From: Candidatus Latescibacterota bacterium
GTDB taxonomy: Bacteria; Latescibacterota; 4484-107; B68-G9
Direction: 5' to 3'
NCBI GenBank assembly: GCA_012962735.1
Contig: DTXA01000078.1
Coordinates: 1-7,572 of the forward strand
Length of the DNA stretch: 7,572 nt
In this document: piece after piece, positions 1 through 6,462 of the stretch
Position numbering within the stretch: position 1 is the first letter of the stretch
Layout of the letters: each line of letters begins with the position of its first letter
Position numbers and translations under genes: made by a program
The notes under the pieces: generated by a model
Seen by the model: the letters and a program-made list of their open reading frames with translations, nothing else
What the model was told of the DNA's origin: nothing
Database searches by the model: none

Positions 1-419
1 AAGTCCGGGTTGAGGGCCTTGTAGGTAAGCTCGAAGCGCACCTGGTCGTTACCCTTCCCAGTAGCCCCGTGGGCCACCGCGTCCGCCCCTTCCTTTTCGG
101 CGATCTCCACCTGGCGGCGGGCTATGAGGGGCCGGGCGAAGGCCGTTCCCAAAAGGTATCCCCCTTCGTAGGCCGCCCCAGCCCTGAGCACAGGGAATAT
201 GAACTCCTCCACGAATTCCTGCCTCAGGTCCTCTATATACACCTTGCTCGCCCCGCTCCTCAACGCCTTCTCTCGGAGGGCCTCCATGTCATCCCCCTGG
301 CCCAGGTCGGCGGTCATGGCCACGACCTCGCATCCGTAACGCTCCCTCAACCAGGGGATGATCACAGAAGTGTCCAGCCCGCCGGAGTACGCCAGAACTA
401 CTTTCTCGATGGTCCCCAT
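1..419 (-). CDS. argG: Argininosuccinate synthase, N-terminal part (runs off left edge)
   Basis: ArgG joins citrulline and aspartate, using ATP, to make argininosuccinate in the cytoplasm; it is the next-to-last step of arginine synthesis. Only the first 139 codons and two further bases are present. The translation starts [19 protein letters not shown], with the PP-loop ATP-pyrophosphatase motif SGGLD at residues 12-16. Next come [13 protein letters not shown] at 88-100 and the substrate-binding signature [15 protein letters not shown] at 116-130, all in the expected order and spacing for this roughly 400-residue family. The ATG at 419 is preceded by AGGAGG with a 4-base spacer. The gene follows argD on the same strand after 43 bases, so it is probably the fourth gene of the operon. 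No frameshift or missing residue is visible in the part shown. The identification is secure; the C-terminal half cannot be assessed. Confidence 0.97.
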   Translation of the reverse strand, partial: MGTIEKVVLAYSGGLDTSVIIPWLRERYGCEVVAMTADLGQGDDMEALREKALRSGASKVYIEDLRQEFVEEFIFPVLRAGAAYEGGYLLGTAFARPLIARRQVEIAEKEGADAVAHGATGKGNDQVRFELTYKALNPD

Positions 420-462
420 CTCTCCTCCTATACAGCCCCAAAGAGTTCCTCGCTTCGCTAAA

Positions 463-1662
463 TTATGCCTGCACGCCCTGCTCGAGGACCTCGTGGAACA
501 CGTCCACTGCCTCGTCTATGTGCCGCTGTTCCACGATGAGGGGCGGGATGAACCGGAGGGTATTAGAACCCGCTGTGCACACCAACACCCCCCGCTTGCG
601 GAACTCCTCGACCAAGGCCTTGGCCTCGAACTCCGTGTCCACCCCAGCTATGAGCCCTATGCCCCTGACCTCCTTGACCTCGGATCTACGAGCTTGGAGC
701 CTCATAAGCCGGCTGTGCAGGTACTCTCCGTTCTCCCTGACCTTACGGAGGAACTGGAGGTCGGACAGCTTCTCTAACACCTTTATCCCAACCGAACAGG
801 CCAGGGGCCCCCCGCCGAACGTGGAGGCATGGTCTCCCGGCCCTATATATTGCGCCACCTCCTCCCGCACCAGCACCGCCCCTAAGGGGAGTCCCCCGCC
901 TAAGGGCTTGGCCAAGGTTACGATGTCCGGCTCCACGCCGTAGTGTTGATATGTGAAGAGCTCCCCGCTCCGGGCCAGTCCGAACTGTACCTCGTCGAAT
1001 ATCAGGAGCATCCCACGTTCGTCGCAAAGTTCCCTGAGCCCTTGGAGGAACTCCCTCTGGGCCGGGATCACCCCGCCCTCCGCCTGCGGGGGCTCGACAA
1101 TGACCGCACAGGTCTGGGGGGTGAGGGATTTCTCCACCGAATCCAGGTCGTTGAACTGTGCGAAATCGACCCCGGGCAGCAGGGGCTCGAATCCCCTGTG
1201 GTACTTGCTCTGCCCTGTAACCGATAGGGCCCCATAAGTGCGACCGTGGAAGGAGTTATGCATGGCCAGGACCCGGGTCTTGGGGGAGGAGAAGCGCTCG
1301 TGTCCCCACCTGCGGGCGAACTTCAAGGCGGCCTCTACAGCCTCCGCCCCGCTGTTGCAGAAGAAGACTCTATCTGCAAACGACCTTTCGACTAACATTT
1401 TGGCCAACACCACCTGGGGCTCTGTATAGAATAGGTTGGAGGTGTGTATGAGGCGTCGGGCCTGCTCCCCGAGGACCTCCAACACCTCGTAGTCTCCATA
1501 CCCCAAGACGTTTACCCCTATACCGCTGACGAAGTCCAAGTACCTGTTCCCCTCCGTGTCGAAGAGGTGCATACCGTTGCCCCGTTCCAACACAAAGGGA
1601 GGACGGGTATAGGTGTGCACGAGGTATTGTGCCTCCGCAGTTATCACCTCCTGTGTCCGCAT
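463..1662 (-). CDS. argD: Acetylornithine aminotransferase (class III, PLP-dependent)
   Basis: This 399-residue enzyme makes N-acetylornithine from N-acetylglutamate semialdehyde and glutamate, the fourth arginine step. It has the fold type I class III layout: phosphate-binding NSGAEA at 103-108, FHGRT at 138-142 for cofactor stacking and substrate carboxylate, the PLP-ring aspartate D223 in FDEVQ, the Schiff-base lysine K252 in AKPLGGG, and STFGGGPLA at 280-288. Length is normal for ArgD. Several motif positions depart from the form I know best: EPPQAEGG rather than [19 protein letters not shown] rather than DEVQTGxGRTG, and FGGGPL rather than FGGNPL. All catalytic residues remain, so it should be active. 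The ATG at 1662 follows a GAGGGAG ribosome site. It lies 73 bases after the glycosylase gene and 43 before argG. Ornithine or other omega-amino acid transaminases are alternatives, but the arginine operon favours ArgD. Confidence 0.94.
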   Translation of the reverse strand: MRTQEVITAEAQYLVHTYTRPPFVLERGNGMHLFDTEGNRYLDFVSGIGVNVLGYGDYEVLEVLGEQARRLIHTSNLFYTEPQVVLAKMLVERSFADRVFFCNSGAEAVEAALKFARRWGHERFSSPKTRVLAMHNSFHGRTYGALSVTGQSKYHRGFEPLLPGVDFAQFNDLDSVEKSLTPQTCAVIVEPPQAEGGVIPAQREFLQGLRELCDERGMLLIFDEVQFGLARSGELFTYQHYGVEPDIVTLAKPLGGGLPLGAVLVREEVAQYIGPGDHASTFGGGPLACSVGIKVLEKLSDLQFLRKVRENGEYLHSRLMRLQARRSEVKEVRGIGLIAGVDTEFEAKALVEEFRKRGVLVCTAGSNTLRFIPPLIVEQRHIDEAVDVFHEVLEQGVQA

Positions 1663-1673
1663 CGCTCCCTCAC

Positions 1674-1688
1674 TTTACAACCTGTAAA
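1674..1688. repeat. Perfect palindrome upstream of argD
   Basis: TTTACA-ACC-TGTAAA is an inverted repeat with 6-base arms and a 3-base centre, ending 12 bases before the argD ATG. It is in the otherwise featureless 73-base gap between the glycosylase gene and argD. It could be a protein-binding site or a small hairpin near the ribosome site. I see no convincing promoter beside it. Confidence 0.5.
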
Positions 1689-1735
1689 AACAAAGGGTTA
1701 GCTCAAATAAGATGCCCATGGCTGTTTGCTGACCG

Positions 1736-2332
1736 CTATAACCTTTCCCGAACCTTCCTGAGGTCCTCTATCAGAAGCTCCCGGGCCCTCAGGAAGTCCT
1801 CCCCATCCTGGCGGAGGACGTAGGCCGGATGCAACACGGCCATAGCTAAGGGGGCGTAAGGTGTGTCCGGGAACCACTTCCCCCGCTCATCGGTCATTTT
1901 GAAGCCCTTGTGGAGCAGGAGGGAAGCCGCCGGCCCGCCTATGCACACGAGCACCTCGGGATGTATTATTCGGAGCTGTGCCTCCAGCCACTTCCGGCAC
2001 GCCCTCACCTCGGAGACACGGGGAGGGCGGTTACGGAGGCGCCCTCCCACCTCGGAGGTAGCCCGGCATTTGACGATGTTGGTGATGTACAACTCCTCCC
2101 TCCTGAGTCCGGCCTCCTTCAGAGCCGCATCCAGAAGTTTCCCAGCCCTCCCCACAAAGGGCCTCCCGGTTCGATCCTCCCACTCCCCCGGACCCTCGCC
2201 CACCAACACCACCTCTGCATAAGGGTTCCCCTCCCCGAAGACCACATGTCTCCGGGTGCAGGCCAGGTCGCAGTCGGTACAATTGAAGGCCTGTTGCCTT
2301 AAAGCCTCCATCTCCTCGGCCGGCGATGCCAT
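1736..2332 (-). CDS. Family 4 uracil-DNA glycosylase (4Fe-4S, UDGa type)
   Basis: The 198-residue protein should remove uracil from DNA after cytosine deamination and so start base-excision repair. Motif 1 is GEGPGEWEDRTGRPFVGRAG at residues 45-64, the family 4 form. Four cysteines fit the iron-sulfur cluster: C18 and C21 near the N-terminus, C89 in VKCRAT, and C112 in RACRKWL. The C-terminal motif HPAYVLR (168-174) is the leucine-loop region that enters the DNA minor groove. Length matches the family at about 200 residues. The C89-C112 interval holds 22 residues, against about 15 in members I recall, because of extra sequence before NRPP. The ATG at 2332 follows GGGGAAAGGG, and an in-frame TAG lies 15 bases upstream, so this is the first possible ATG; M8 at 2311 is less likely. 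The gene sits between argB and argD on the same strand, a metabolic setting unrelated to repair. Confidence 0.93.
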   Translation of the reverse strand: MASPAEEMEALRQQAFNCTDCDLACTRRHVVFGEGNPYAEVVLVGEGPGEWEDRTGRPFVGRAGKLLDAALKEAGLRREELYITNIVKCRATSEVGGRLRNRPPRVSEVRACRKWLEAQLRIIHPEVLVCIGGPAASLLLHKGFKMTDERGKWFPDTPYAPLAMAVLHPAYVLRQDGEDFLRARELLIEDLRKVRERL

Positions 2333-2378
2333 CCCTTTCCCCGTCGTCTACCACCAAAGCCACAAGAATATGCCCAAA

Positions 2379-2406
2379 GAACCTTGAACTTCGGACCTCG
2401 AACCTA
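2379..2406. repeat. Tandem degenerate heptamer repeat, four units
   Basis: Four heptamers lie end to end on the plus strand: GAACCTT, GAACTTC, GGACCTC and GAACCTA. The shared pattern is roughly GAACYTN. The last unit includes the argB stop codon, and the array fills part of the 71-base gap before the glycosylase gene. The periodicity is seen directly. Similar short heptamer arrays occur between genes in some uncultured bacterial lineages as far as I recall; no function is known to me. Confidence 0.55.
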
Positions 2407-3273
2407 AGGCACTATCTCCGTGCCTATACCGCGGTCAGTGAAGATCTCCAAAAGCAGGGCGTGGGGCACCCTGCCGTCCACGATGTGGGCCTTGCGCACT
2501 CCCTTCCTGACGGCCTCGGCGCAGGCCCTGGCCTTTGGTATCATCCCCCCACTTATCACCTCTCGCTCGATGAGCCCTTCCACATCCCCGGCGGAGAGCG
2601 TGGATATCAGACTTTCGGGCTCCTCCGGGTCCTTGAATATCCCCGCCACGTCGGTGAGGAAGGCGAGCTTCTCGGCCTTAAGTGTCGCTGCGATCTCCCC
2701 TGCAGCCGTGTCGGCGTTCACGTTGTACGCCCTGCCGTCCCCCCCGAGGCCTATGGGGGCCACCACGGGGATGACGCCACGCTTACAGAGCCGCAGGATG
2801 GGTTCTGGGTCCACCCAGCGCACGTCCCCCACGAAGCCTATGTCCACTTCGCGCCCCCGCATCTTGACCCGATGTCGCTGTACATGTAGAATGCCGTGGT
2901 CCTTGCCCGATAGCCCCTCGGCCTTCCCCCCAAGCCTGCGTATCCCCTCTACAAGGCACCGGTTCACGACCTTGAACAGCGTCTCCTCCACGATCTCCAT
3001 GGTGCGCTCGTCGGTGACCCGCAGCCCCTGCACGAACTGTGCCTCTATGCCCTCCTCCCGCATCCTCTTACTTATGGCCTGTCCACCTCCGTGTACCAGC
3101 ACAGGCCGCATCCCCACGGTCTCTAAGAACACCAGGTCCAACAGGAAACTCCTTTCGGCCCGGGACGCCATCGCGCTCCCACCGTACTTAACCACCACCA
3201 CCTTACCCCGGAATTTCCTTATGTACGGCAGCGCCTCTATGAGCGCCTCGGCCTTCCGGATCAGGGCATCCAT
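2404..3273 (-). CDS. argB: N-acetylglutamate kinase, arginine-sensitive type
   Basis: ArgB phosphorylates N-acetylglutamate, the second and usually controlling arginine step. I start it at ATG 3273 (289 residues, MDALIRKAEALIEALPYIRK) because AAGGAGG lies just upstream; an in-frame TTG at 3297 would fall inside the -10 box of the predicted promoter. Amino acid kinase features are K29 in VVVKYGGSAM, the glycine loop HGGG at 61-64, QGLRVTD at 82-88, NVNADTAAGE at 184-193 for N-acetylglutamate, D208 in LTDVAGI, and K247 in GGMIPKA. The N-terminal helix before K29 and the C-terminal signature with HIVDGR (263-268), H271 and GIGT (282-285) are those of arginine-inhibited hexameric kinases, so feedback inhibition by arginine is likely (family knowledge, not tested here). 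It is the first gene of the minus-strand operon, and its TAG stop overlaps a tandem heptamer repeat. Confidence 0.97.
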   Translation of the reverse strand: MDALIRKAEALIEALPYIRKFRGKVVVVKYGGSAMASRAERSFLLDLVFLETVGMRPVLVHGGGQAISKRMREEGIEAQFVQGLRVTDERTMEIVEETLFKVVNRCLVEGIRRLGGKAEGLSGKDHGILHVQRHRVKMRGREVDIGFVGDVRWVDPEPILRLCKRGVIPVVAPIGLGGDGRAYNVNADTAAGEIAATLKAEKLAFLTDVAGIFKDPEEPESLISTLSAGDVEGLIEREVISGGMIPKARACAEAVRKGVRKAHIVDGRVPHALLLEIFTDRGIGTEIVP

Positions 3274-3277
3274 ACCC

Positions 3278-3284
3278 CCTCCTT
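3278..3284 (-). promoter_or_regulatory. Ribosome binding site of argB, decides the start
   Basis: On the minus strand AAGGAGG is followed by GGGT and then ATG at 3273. This near-perfect Shine-Dalgarno match supports the ATG over the upstream in-frame TTG at 3297, which would add eight residues. Confidence 0.8.
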
Positions 3285-3296
3285 GGTTCCTACCCA

Positions 3297-3325
3297 AAGA
3301 TACAACGTACTCTTTCCGAAGTCAA
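3297..3325 (-). promoter_or_regulatory. Sigma-70-type promoter of the arginine operon
   Basis: Read on the minus strand, TTGACT (3325-3320) is separated by exactly 17 bases from TATCTT (3302-3297). The -35 box matches the TTGACA consensus at five of six positions and the -10 box matches TATAAT at four of six. Transcription would begin near 3290, giving a leader of about 17 bases that just holds the argB ribosome site. So short a leader leaves no room for an attenuator or riboswitch, so control would be by a repressor at the DNA or by enzyme feedback. The start point is inferred. Confidence 0.65.
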
Positions 3326-3342
3326 CCGAATTTCCGAAAGAG
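3310..3342. promoter_or_regulatory. Candidate operator: paired repeats over the argB -35 box
   Basis: CTCTTTC at 3310-3316 and GAAAGAG at 3336-3342 form an inverted repeat with 7-base arms and 19 bases between. Overlapping it, TTTCCGAA occurs twice in direct orientation, at 3313-3320 and 3331-3338, starting 18 bases apart. The group spans the -35 hexamer of the arginine promoter, a usual place for repressor binding. It does not match the Escherichia coli ARG box well, so the regulator is unknown. The repeats are seen directly; the role is inference. Confidence 0.35.
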
Positions 3343-3398
3343 ATCACAGAGAATGCAGAAAGTTGGGAAACAGGAAGAATCGGAGGCGCATAAAATCC

Positions 3399-3427
3399 TT
3401 GCCCCTTGCCAGGGGAGATGTTATCTT
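3399..3427 (+). promoter_or_regulatory. Possible promoter of the exporter-glycosyltransferase operon
   Basis: TTGCCC at 3399-3404 is followed after 17 bases by TATCTT at 3422-3427. The -10 sequence is the same as that of the divergent arginine promoter. Transcription would start near 3434, about 13 bases before ATG 3447, again a very short leader. The spacer holds a perfect dyad, CCCCT-TGCC-AGGGG (3402-3415), which could bind a regulator. The match is weak and rests on position and spacing. Confidence 0.35.
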
Positions 3428-3436
3428 TAGAAATCC

Positions 3437-3440
3437 GGAG
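3437..3440 (+). promoter_or_regulatory. Ribosome binding site of the ABC exporter, decides the start
   Basis: GGAG at 3437-3440 directly abuts ATG 3441 but lies six bases before ATG 3447. The six-base spacing favours 3447 as the true start, two codons inside the other candidate. Confidence 0.55.
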
Positions 3441-3446
3441 ATGGCT

Positions 3447-5276
3447 ATGCTCAGGACGTTCCTGCGCATCCTGAAGGGAGTAGGACCCCTCTGGCCCGTG
3501 CTCGTGGCGACCATGGTCCTCGGCATGCTCTACGCCTCCATGAGCAGCCTAAGCGTATGGACCATAGCGCCCTTTATGAGGAACATATTCCACACCGAGG
3601 CCAAGGGGACTTTACAGCGGGATTCCACCCCCGCCCCTCCGGTGGTGAAGGGCGGCCTGGATTGGATAAAATACCATCTGAGGGGGTACACGGACAAGGT
3701 TATGGTCGGGCGAACCCCTCAGGAGACGCTTTTCAGGCTGTGTTTGGTGATCTTCGGACTCGTATTGGTGAAGAATATGGTCGGGTACCTGCAATGGGTG
3801 TTGATGGCTATCGTAGAACAGGGTTTGATCAAGAACTTCCGGGACAGGCTCTACACCCATCTTCTGTACCTCCCCCTCTCCTTCTTCCACCACAGCTCCA
3901 CAGGGACGTTGATCTCCCGGATCACCAACGACGTGTCCCTCCTCAGCCATGCCCTCCACTCCACCTTGATAGGCCTCCTCCGCGAACCCTTTATGGTCCT
4001 GTTCTACCTAGGGCTTATGGTGGTTCTCTCCTGGAAGCTCACCCTGCTCACTATGGTCCTCACACCTGTAAGCTACTGGATCATCCGTGGGATAGGCCGG
4101 AAGATAAAGAAGTACTCCGTGCGCTCTCAGAAGGGCATGGCCGAGGTCACCAGGGCCTTAGAGGAGACACTATCCGGCATAAAGGTGGTCAAGGCATTCG
4201 CTATGGAGTCCTTCGAACAGACCCGTTTTCGTCAAGCCACAGGGAAGCTGATGCGCCACTTGGTAAAGTTCGCCAGGGTGAGGCGGCTCTCCGCCCCGAT
4301 CTCCGAGGTTTTGGGAACCGCCAGCGCTGTGCTGCTGTTGTGGTTCGGAGGGCGACAGGTGCTCTCCGGCGGGGACCTCCGTCCAGAGGAATTCATGACC
4401 TTCCTCTTTACCTCCCTGCTGATGATGCAGCCCATAAAGAACCTCAGCAATGTATACGGGAACATCAAAGTCGGGATCTCGGCCGCCGAACGCATCTTCT
4501 CTGTCCTGGACATAGAGCCGGAGGTGCGGGACGAAGGGACCAGGGAGGCGGAGGACGTGCGGGAGGGGGTGAGGTTCTGTGGGGTCTCCTTCGCATTTGA
4601 CGAGAGGTCTTACGTCTTGAAAGACATAGACCTTTACGTTAGCAAGGGTGAGGCGCTGGCCATAGTGGGGCCCAGCGGTGCTGGCAAGACCACCTTGGTG
4701 GACCTGGTACCCCGTTTCTACAACCCCACCGAGGGCCGGATCCTCTTGGACGGGGTGGACCTCCGGGAGTACAGATTAAGTTCGCTGCGCAACCTCGTGG
4801 GGATCGTTTCCCAGGAGGTGGTGCTCTTCAACGACACCGTGCGCAACAACATCGCCTACGGAAGGCCAGACGTCCCTTTGGAGGCGGTGGTCGAGGCGGC
4901 CAAGGCCGCAAACGCCCACGAGTTCGTAGAGCGCCTGCCCCAGGGATACGACACCATCATAGGGGATAGAGGAATAAGGCTCTCCGGAGGGCAACGTCAA
5001 AGGCTGGCCATCGCCCGAGCTTTGCTCAAAAACCCTCCAATACTGATATTGGACGAGGCCACCTCCTCCCTGGACCCGGAGTCCGAGGCGTTGGTCCAGG
5101 ATGCGATCGCAAGGCTTATGGAGGGCCGGACGGTATTTGTAATCGCCCACCGGCTCTCCACAGTGCGCCACGCCTCCCGAATCGTAGTCCTCGAGGAGGG
5201 GAGGATCGTGCAGCAGGGGACCCACGAGGACCTGATCTCCCAGGATGGACCCTATAGGAGGTTATACCTGATGTAG
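3447..5276 (+). CDS. MsbA-type ABC exporter, fused membrane and ATPase domains
   Basis: This 609-residue half-transporter should act as a homodimer in the inner membrane and flip a lipid-linked molecule outward. Six hydrophobic segments lie near residues 15-40, 94-118, 180-200, 203-222, 287-304 and 315-335. The ATPase follows: Walker A GPSGAGKTT at 408-416, a Q-loop in VSQEVVLFND, signature LSGGQ at 512-516, Walker B ILILDE at 532-537 and the switch histidine H568 in AHRLST, so both nucleotide sites look active. An outside loop of about 50 residues (45-93), with a proline-rich stretch, joins the first two segments and is long for the family. I chose ATG 3447 for its GGAG spacing; ATG 3441 is possible. 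Two glycosyltransferases follow after 30 bases, which favours a lipid A core or other glycolipid substrate, as for MsbA. Substrate cannot be read from sequence; a drug or peptide exporter is the alternative. Confidence 0.93.
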   Translation: MLRTFLRILKGVGPLWPVLVATMVLGMLYASMSSLSVWTIAPFMRNIFHTEAKGTLQRDSTPAPPVVKGGLDWIKYHLRGYTDKVMVGRTPQETLFRLCLVIFGLVLVKNMVGYLQWVLMAIVEQGLIKNFRDRLYTHLLYLPLSFFHHSSTGTLISRITNDVSLLSHALHSTLIGLLREPFMVLFYLGLMVVLSWKLTLLTMVLTPVSYWIIRGIGRKIKKYSVRSQKGMAEVTRALEETLSGIKVVKAFAMESFEQTRFRQATGKLMRHLVKFARVRRLSAPISEVLGTASAVLLLWFGGRQVLSGGDLRPEEFMTFLFTSLLMMQPIKNLSNVYGNIKVGISAAERIFSVLDIEPEVRDEGTREAEDVREGVRFCGVSFAFDERSYVLKDIDLYVSKGEALAIVGPSGAGKTTLVDLVPRFYNPTEGRILLDGVDLREYRLSSLRNLVGIVSQEVVLFNDTVRNNIAYGRPDVPLEAVVEAAKAANAHEFVERLPQGYDTIIGDRGIRLSGGQRQRLAIARALLKNPPILILDEATSSLDPESEALVQDAIARLMEGRTVFVIAHRLSTVRHASRIVVLEEGRIVQQGTHEDLISQDGPYRRLYLM

Positions 5277-5306
5277 ATCTGGTAAGAGGGGGTCGAAGGG
5301 CAAGAT

Positions 5307-6437
5307 ATGCGGAGGTATCTGCTGGTAACTTATGATTTTCCTCCGAGCTTTGGGGGTATAGCTGCCTACTACAAGGGGCTCGTCGACCACTTCCCCGACG
5401 GCAAGATCGCCGTCTTTACTGTCCGCCGTGAGAGGGAGGTAGACCTCGGTGTGCCCACCTTCAGGGTATGGGAGAGGGGGATAAGTCGATATTACACCTG
5501 GTACGATGGTATGAAGGAGATACACAACCAGTTCCCTTTCGACGTTATCCTGTGCGGAAATTTCAGCGTCCTTTCGTATCCTGTATTTCTCTTCCACAAA
5601 TCCTTCGGAGTACCTTATTTCCTGTTTTTCCATGGCAACGACATCCTCAGGGTCCACAGAAACTTGAAGCTTAACCCTCTAAAGAGGCTTATGCTATTCC
5701 CCATCTTCAAATGCACAGCCGGCGTCGTCGCTAACAGTCAGTTTACCTGCAGGCTGGTCGACAGGGTGTTCCCCTTGCGACGGAAGAACACGCTGGTATT
5801 GCACCCGGGGGTCGCCGACGAGTTCCTGGGCATAAGGGGCCGAGCCGCGCCCTTCTCGAGGGGAACCATAACATTATTAACCGTAGCCCGCCTGGCGTGG
5901 AGAAAGGGAATACACATCGTCGTCAAGGCCCTAAGCCTTCTGTCCGGGGATTTCCCTGTACGATACGAGGTCGTGGGAAGGGGGAACAAAGCACCCTTGG
6001 AGGAGCTCATCCGCCGGATCGGGATGGAGGGCCGTGTGACGTTGCGAGGTTTCGTCGGCGGAGAGGAGCTGATGGATATCTATCGAAACGCCGACATATT
6101 CGTGATGCCGTCCCTGTACGACGGGGCCAGGTGCGAGGTGGAGGGGTTCGGGATAGCTTTTCTGGAGGCCAACGCATTTGCCCTGCCCGTATTGGGGAGC
6201 CGGACCGGGGGCATCCCGGAGGCGGTCTTAGACGGCGTAACCGGTAGGCTTGTACCCCAAGATTTCACCGAGGAAGATGTGGCTGATGTTCTGCGATGGA
6301 TGATAGAGCACAGAGACGAAAGCATAGAGATGGGAATGCATGGGTACGAGAGGGTAAACAGGGATTTCTCGTACACCAAGAAAGCCTCCGAACTGATAGC
6401 CTTTGCCGAGGATGCGGTGGAATGTATGGCCAAGTAA
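5307..6437 (+). CDS. Glycosyltransferase family 4 (GT-B fold)
   Basis: This 376-residue cytoplasmic or membrane-associated enzyme should move a sugar from a nucleotide-sugar donor to a growing glycan or lipid acceptor with retention of configuration. The N-terminal Rossmann domain opens with TYDFPPSFGGIA (8-19), the acceptor-side glycine loop, and carries HGND at 109-112. The C-terminal domain begins near 187 and has ARLAWRKGI (194-202), the donor phosphate-binding region, followed by the EX7E motif with E279 and E287. The sequence GSRTGGIPEAV (297-307) completes the donor site. Length is typical, and no signal peptide or clear membrane segment is seen. ATG 5307 has GAAGGG six bases upstream. 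The gene follows the exporter by 30 bases and precedes the next transferase by 25, so co-transcription is likely. Donor and acceptor are unknown; the context suggests a surface lipopolysaccharide or polysaccharide. Confidence 0.92.
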   Translation: MRRYLLVTYDFPPSFGGIAAYYKGLVDHFPDGKIAVFTVRREREVDLGVPTFRVWERGISRYYTWYDGMKEIHNQFPFDVILCGNFSVLSYPVFLFHKSFGVPYFLFFHGNDILRVHRNLKLNPLKRLMLFPIFKCTAGVVANSQFTCRLVDRVFPLRRKNTLVLHPGVADEFLGIRGRAAPFSRGTITLLTVARLAWRKGIHIVVKALSLLSGDFPVRYEVVGRGNKAPLEELIRRIGMEGRVTLRGFVGGEELMDIYRNADIFVMPSLYDGARCEVEGFGIAFLEANAFALPVLGSRTGGIPEAVLDGVTGRLVPQDFTEEDVADVLRWMIEHRDESIEMGMHGYERVNRDFSYTKKASELIAFAEDAVECMAK

Positions 6438-6462
6438 AGGTTGTCCAGATCGATGTCGGTAG

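Noticed and set aside
1697..1715. TTGAGC on the minus strand as a -35 box for a separate argD promoter
   Set aside because: No acceptable -10 box at the right distance.
3274..3297. Extending argB upstream to TTG 3297
   Set aside because: The TTG overlaps the -10 box, and a good ribosome site serves ATG 3273.
2420..3430. A 336-codon open frame on the plus strand opposite argB
   Set aside because: It is antisense to a clear argB, has a low-complexity serine-, proline- and arginine-rich translation with no recognisable motif, and is what GC-rich codon bias produces.
3363..3446. Extending the exporter upstream to TTG 3363
   Set aside because: The added 28 residues are basic and unlike exporter N-termini, and the predicted promoter and GGAG site lie inside that stretch.
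3557..4600. A 347-codon open frame inside the exporter gene in another frame
   Set aside because: The exporter frame has every ABC motif; the overlapping frame is rich in glycine, arginine and proline with no domain.
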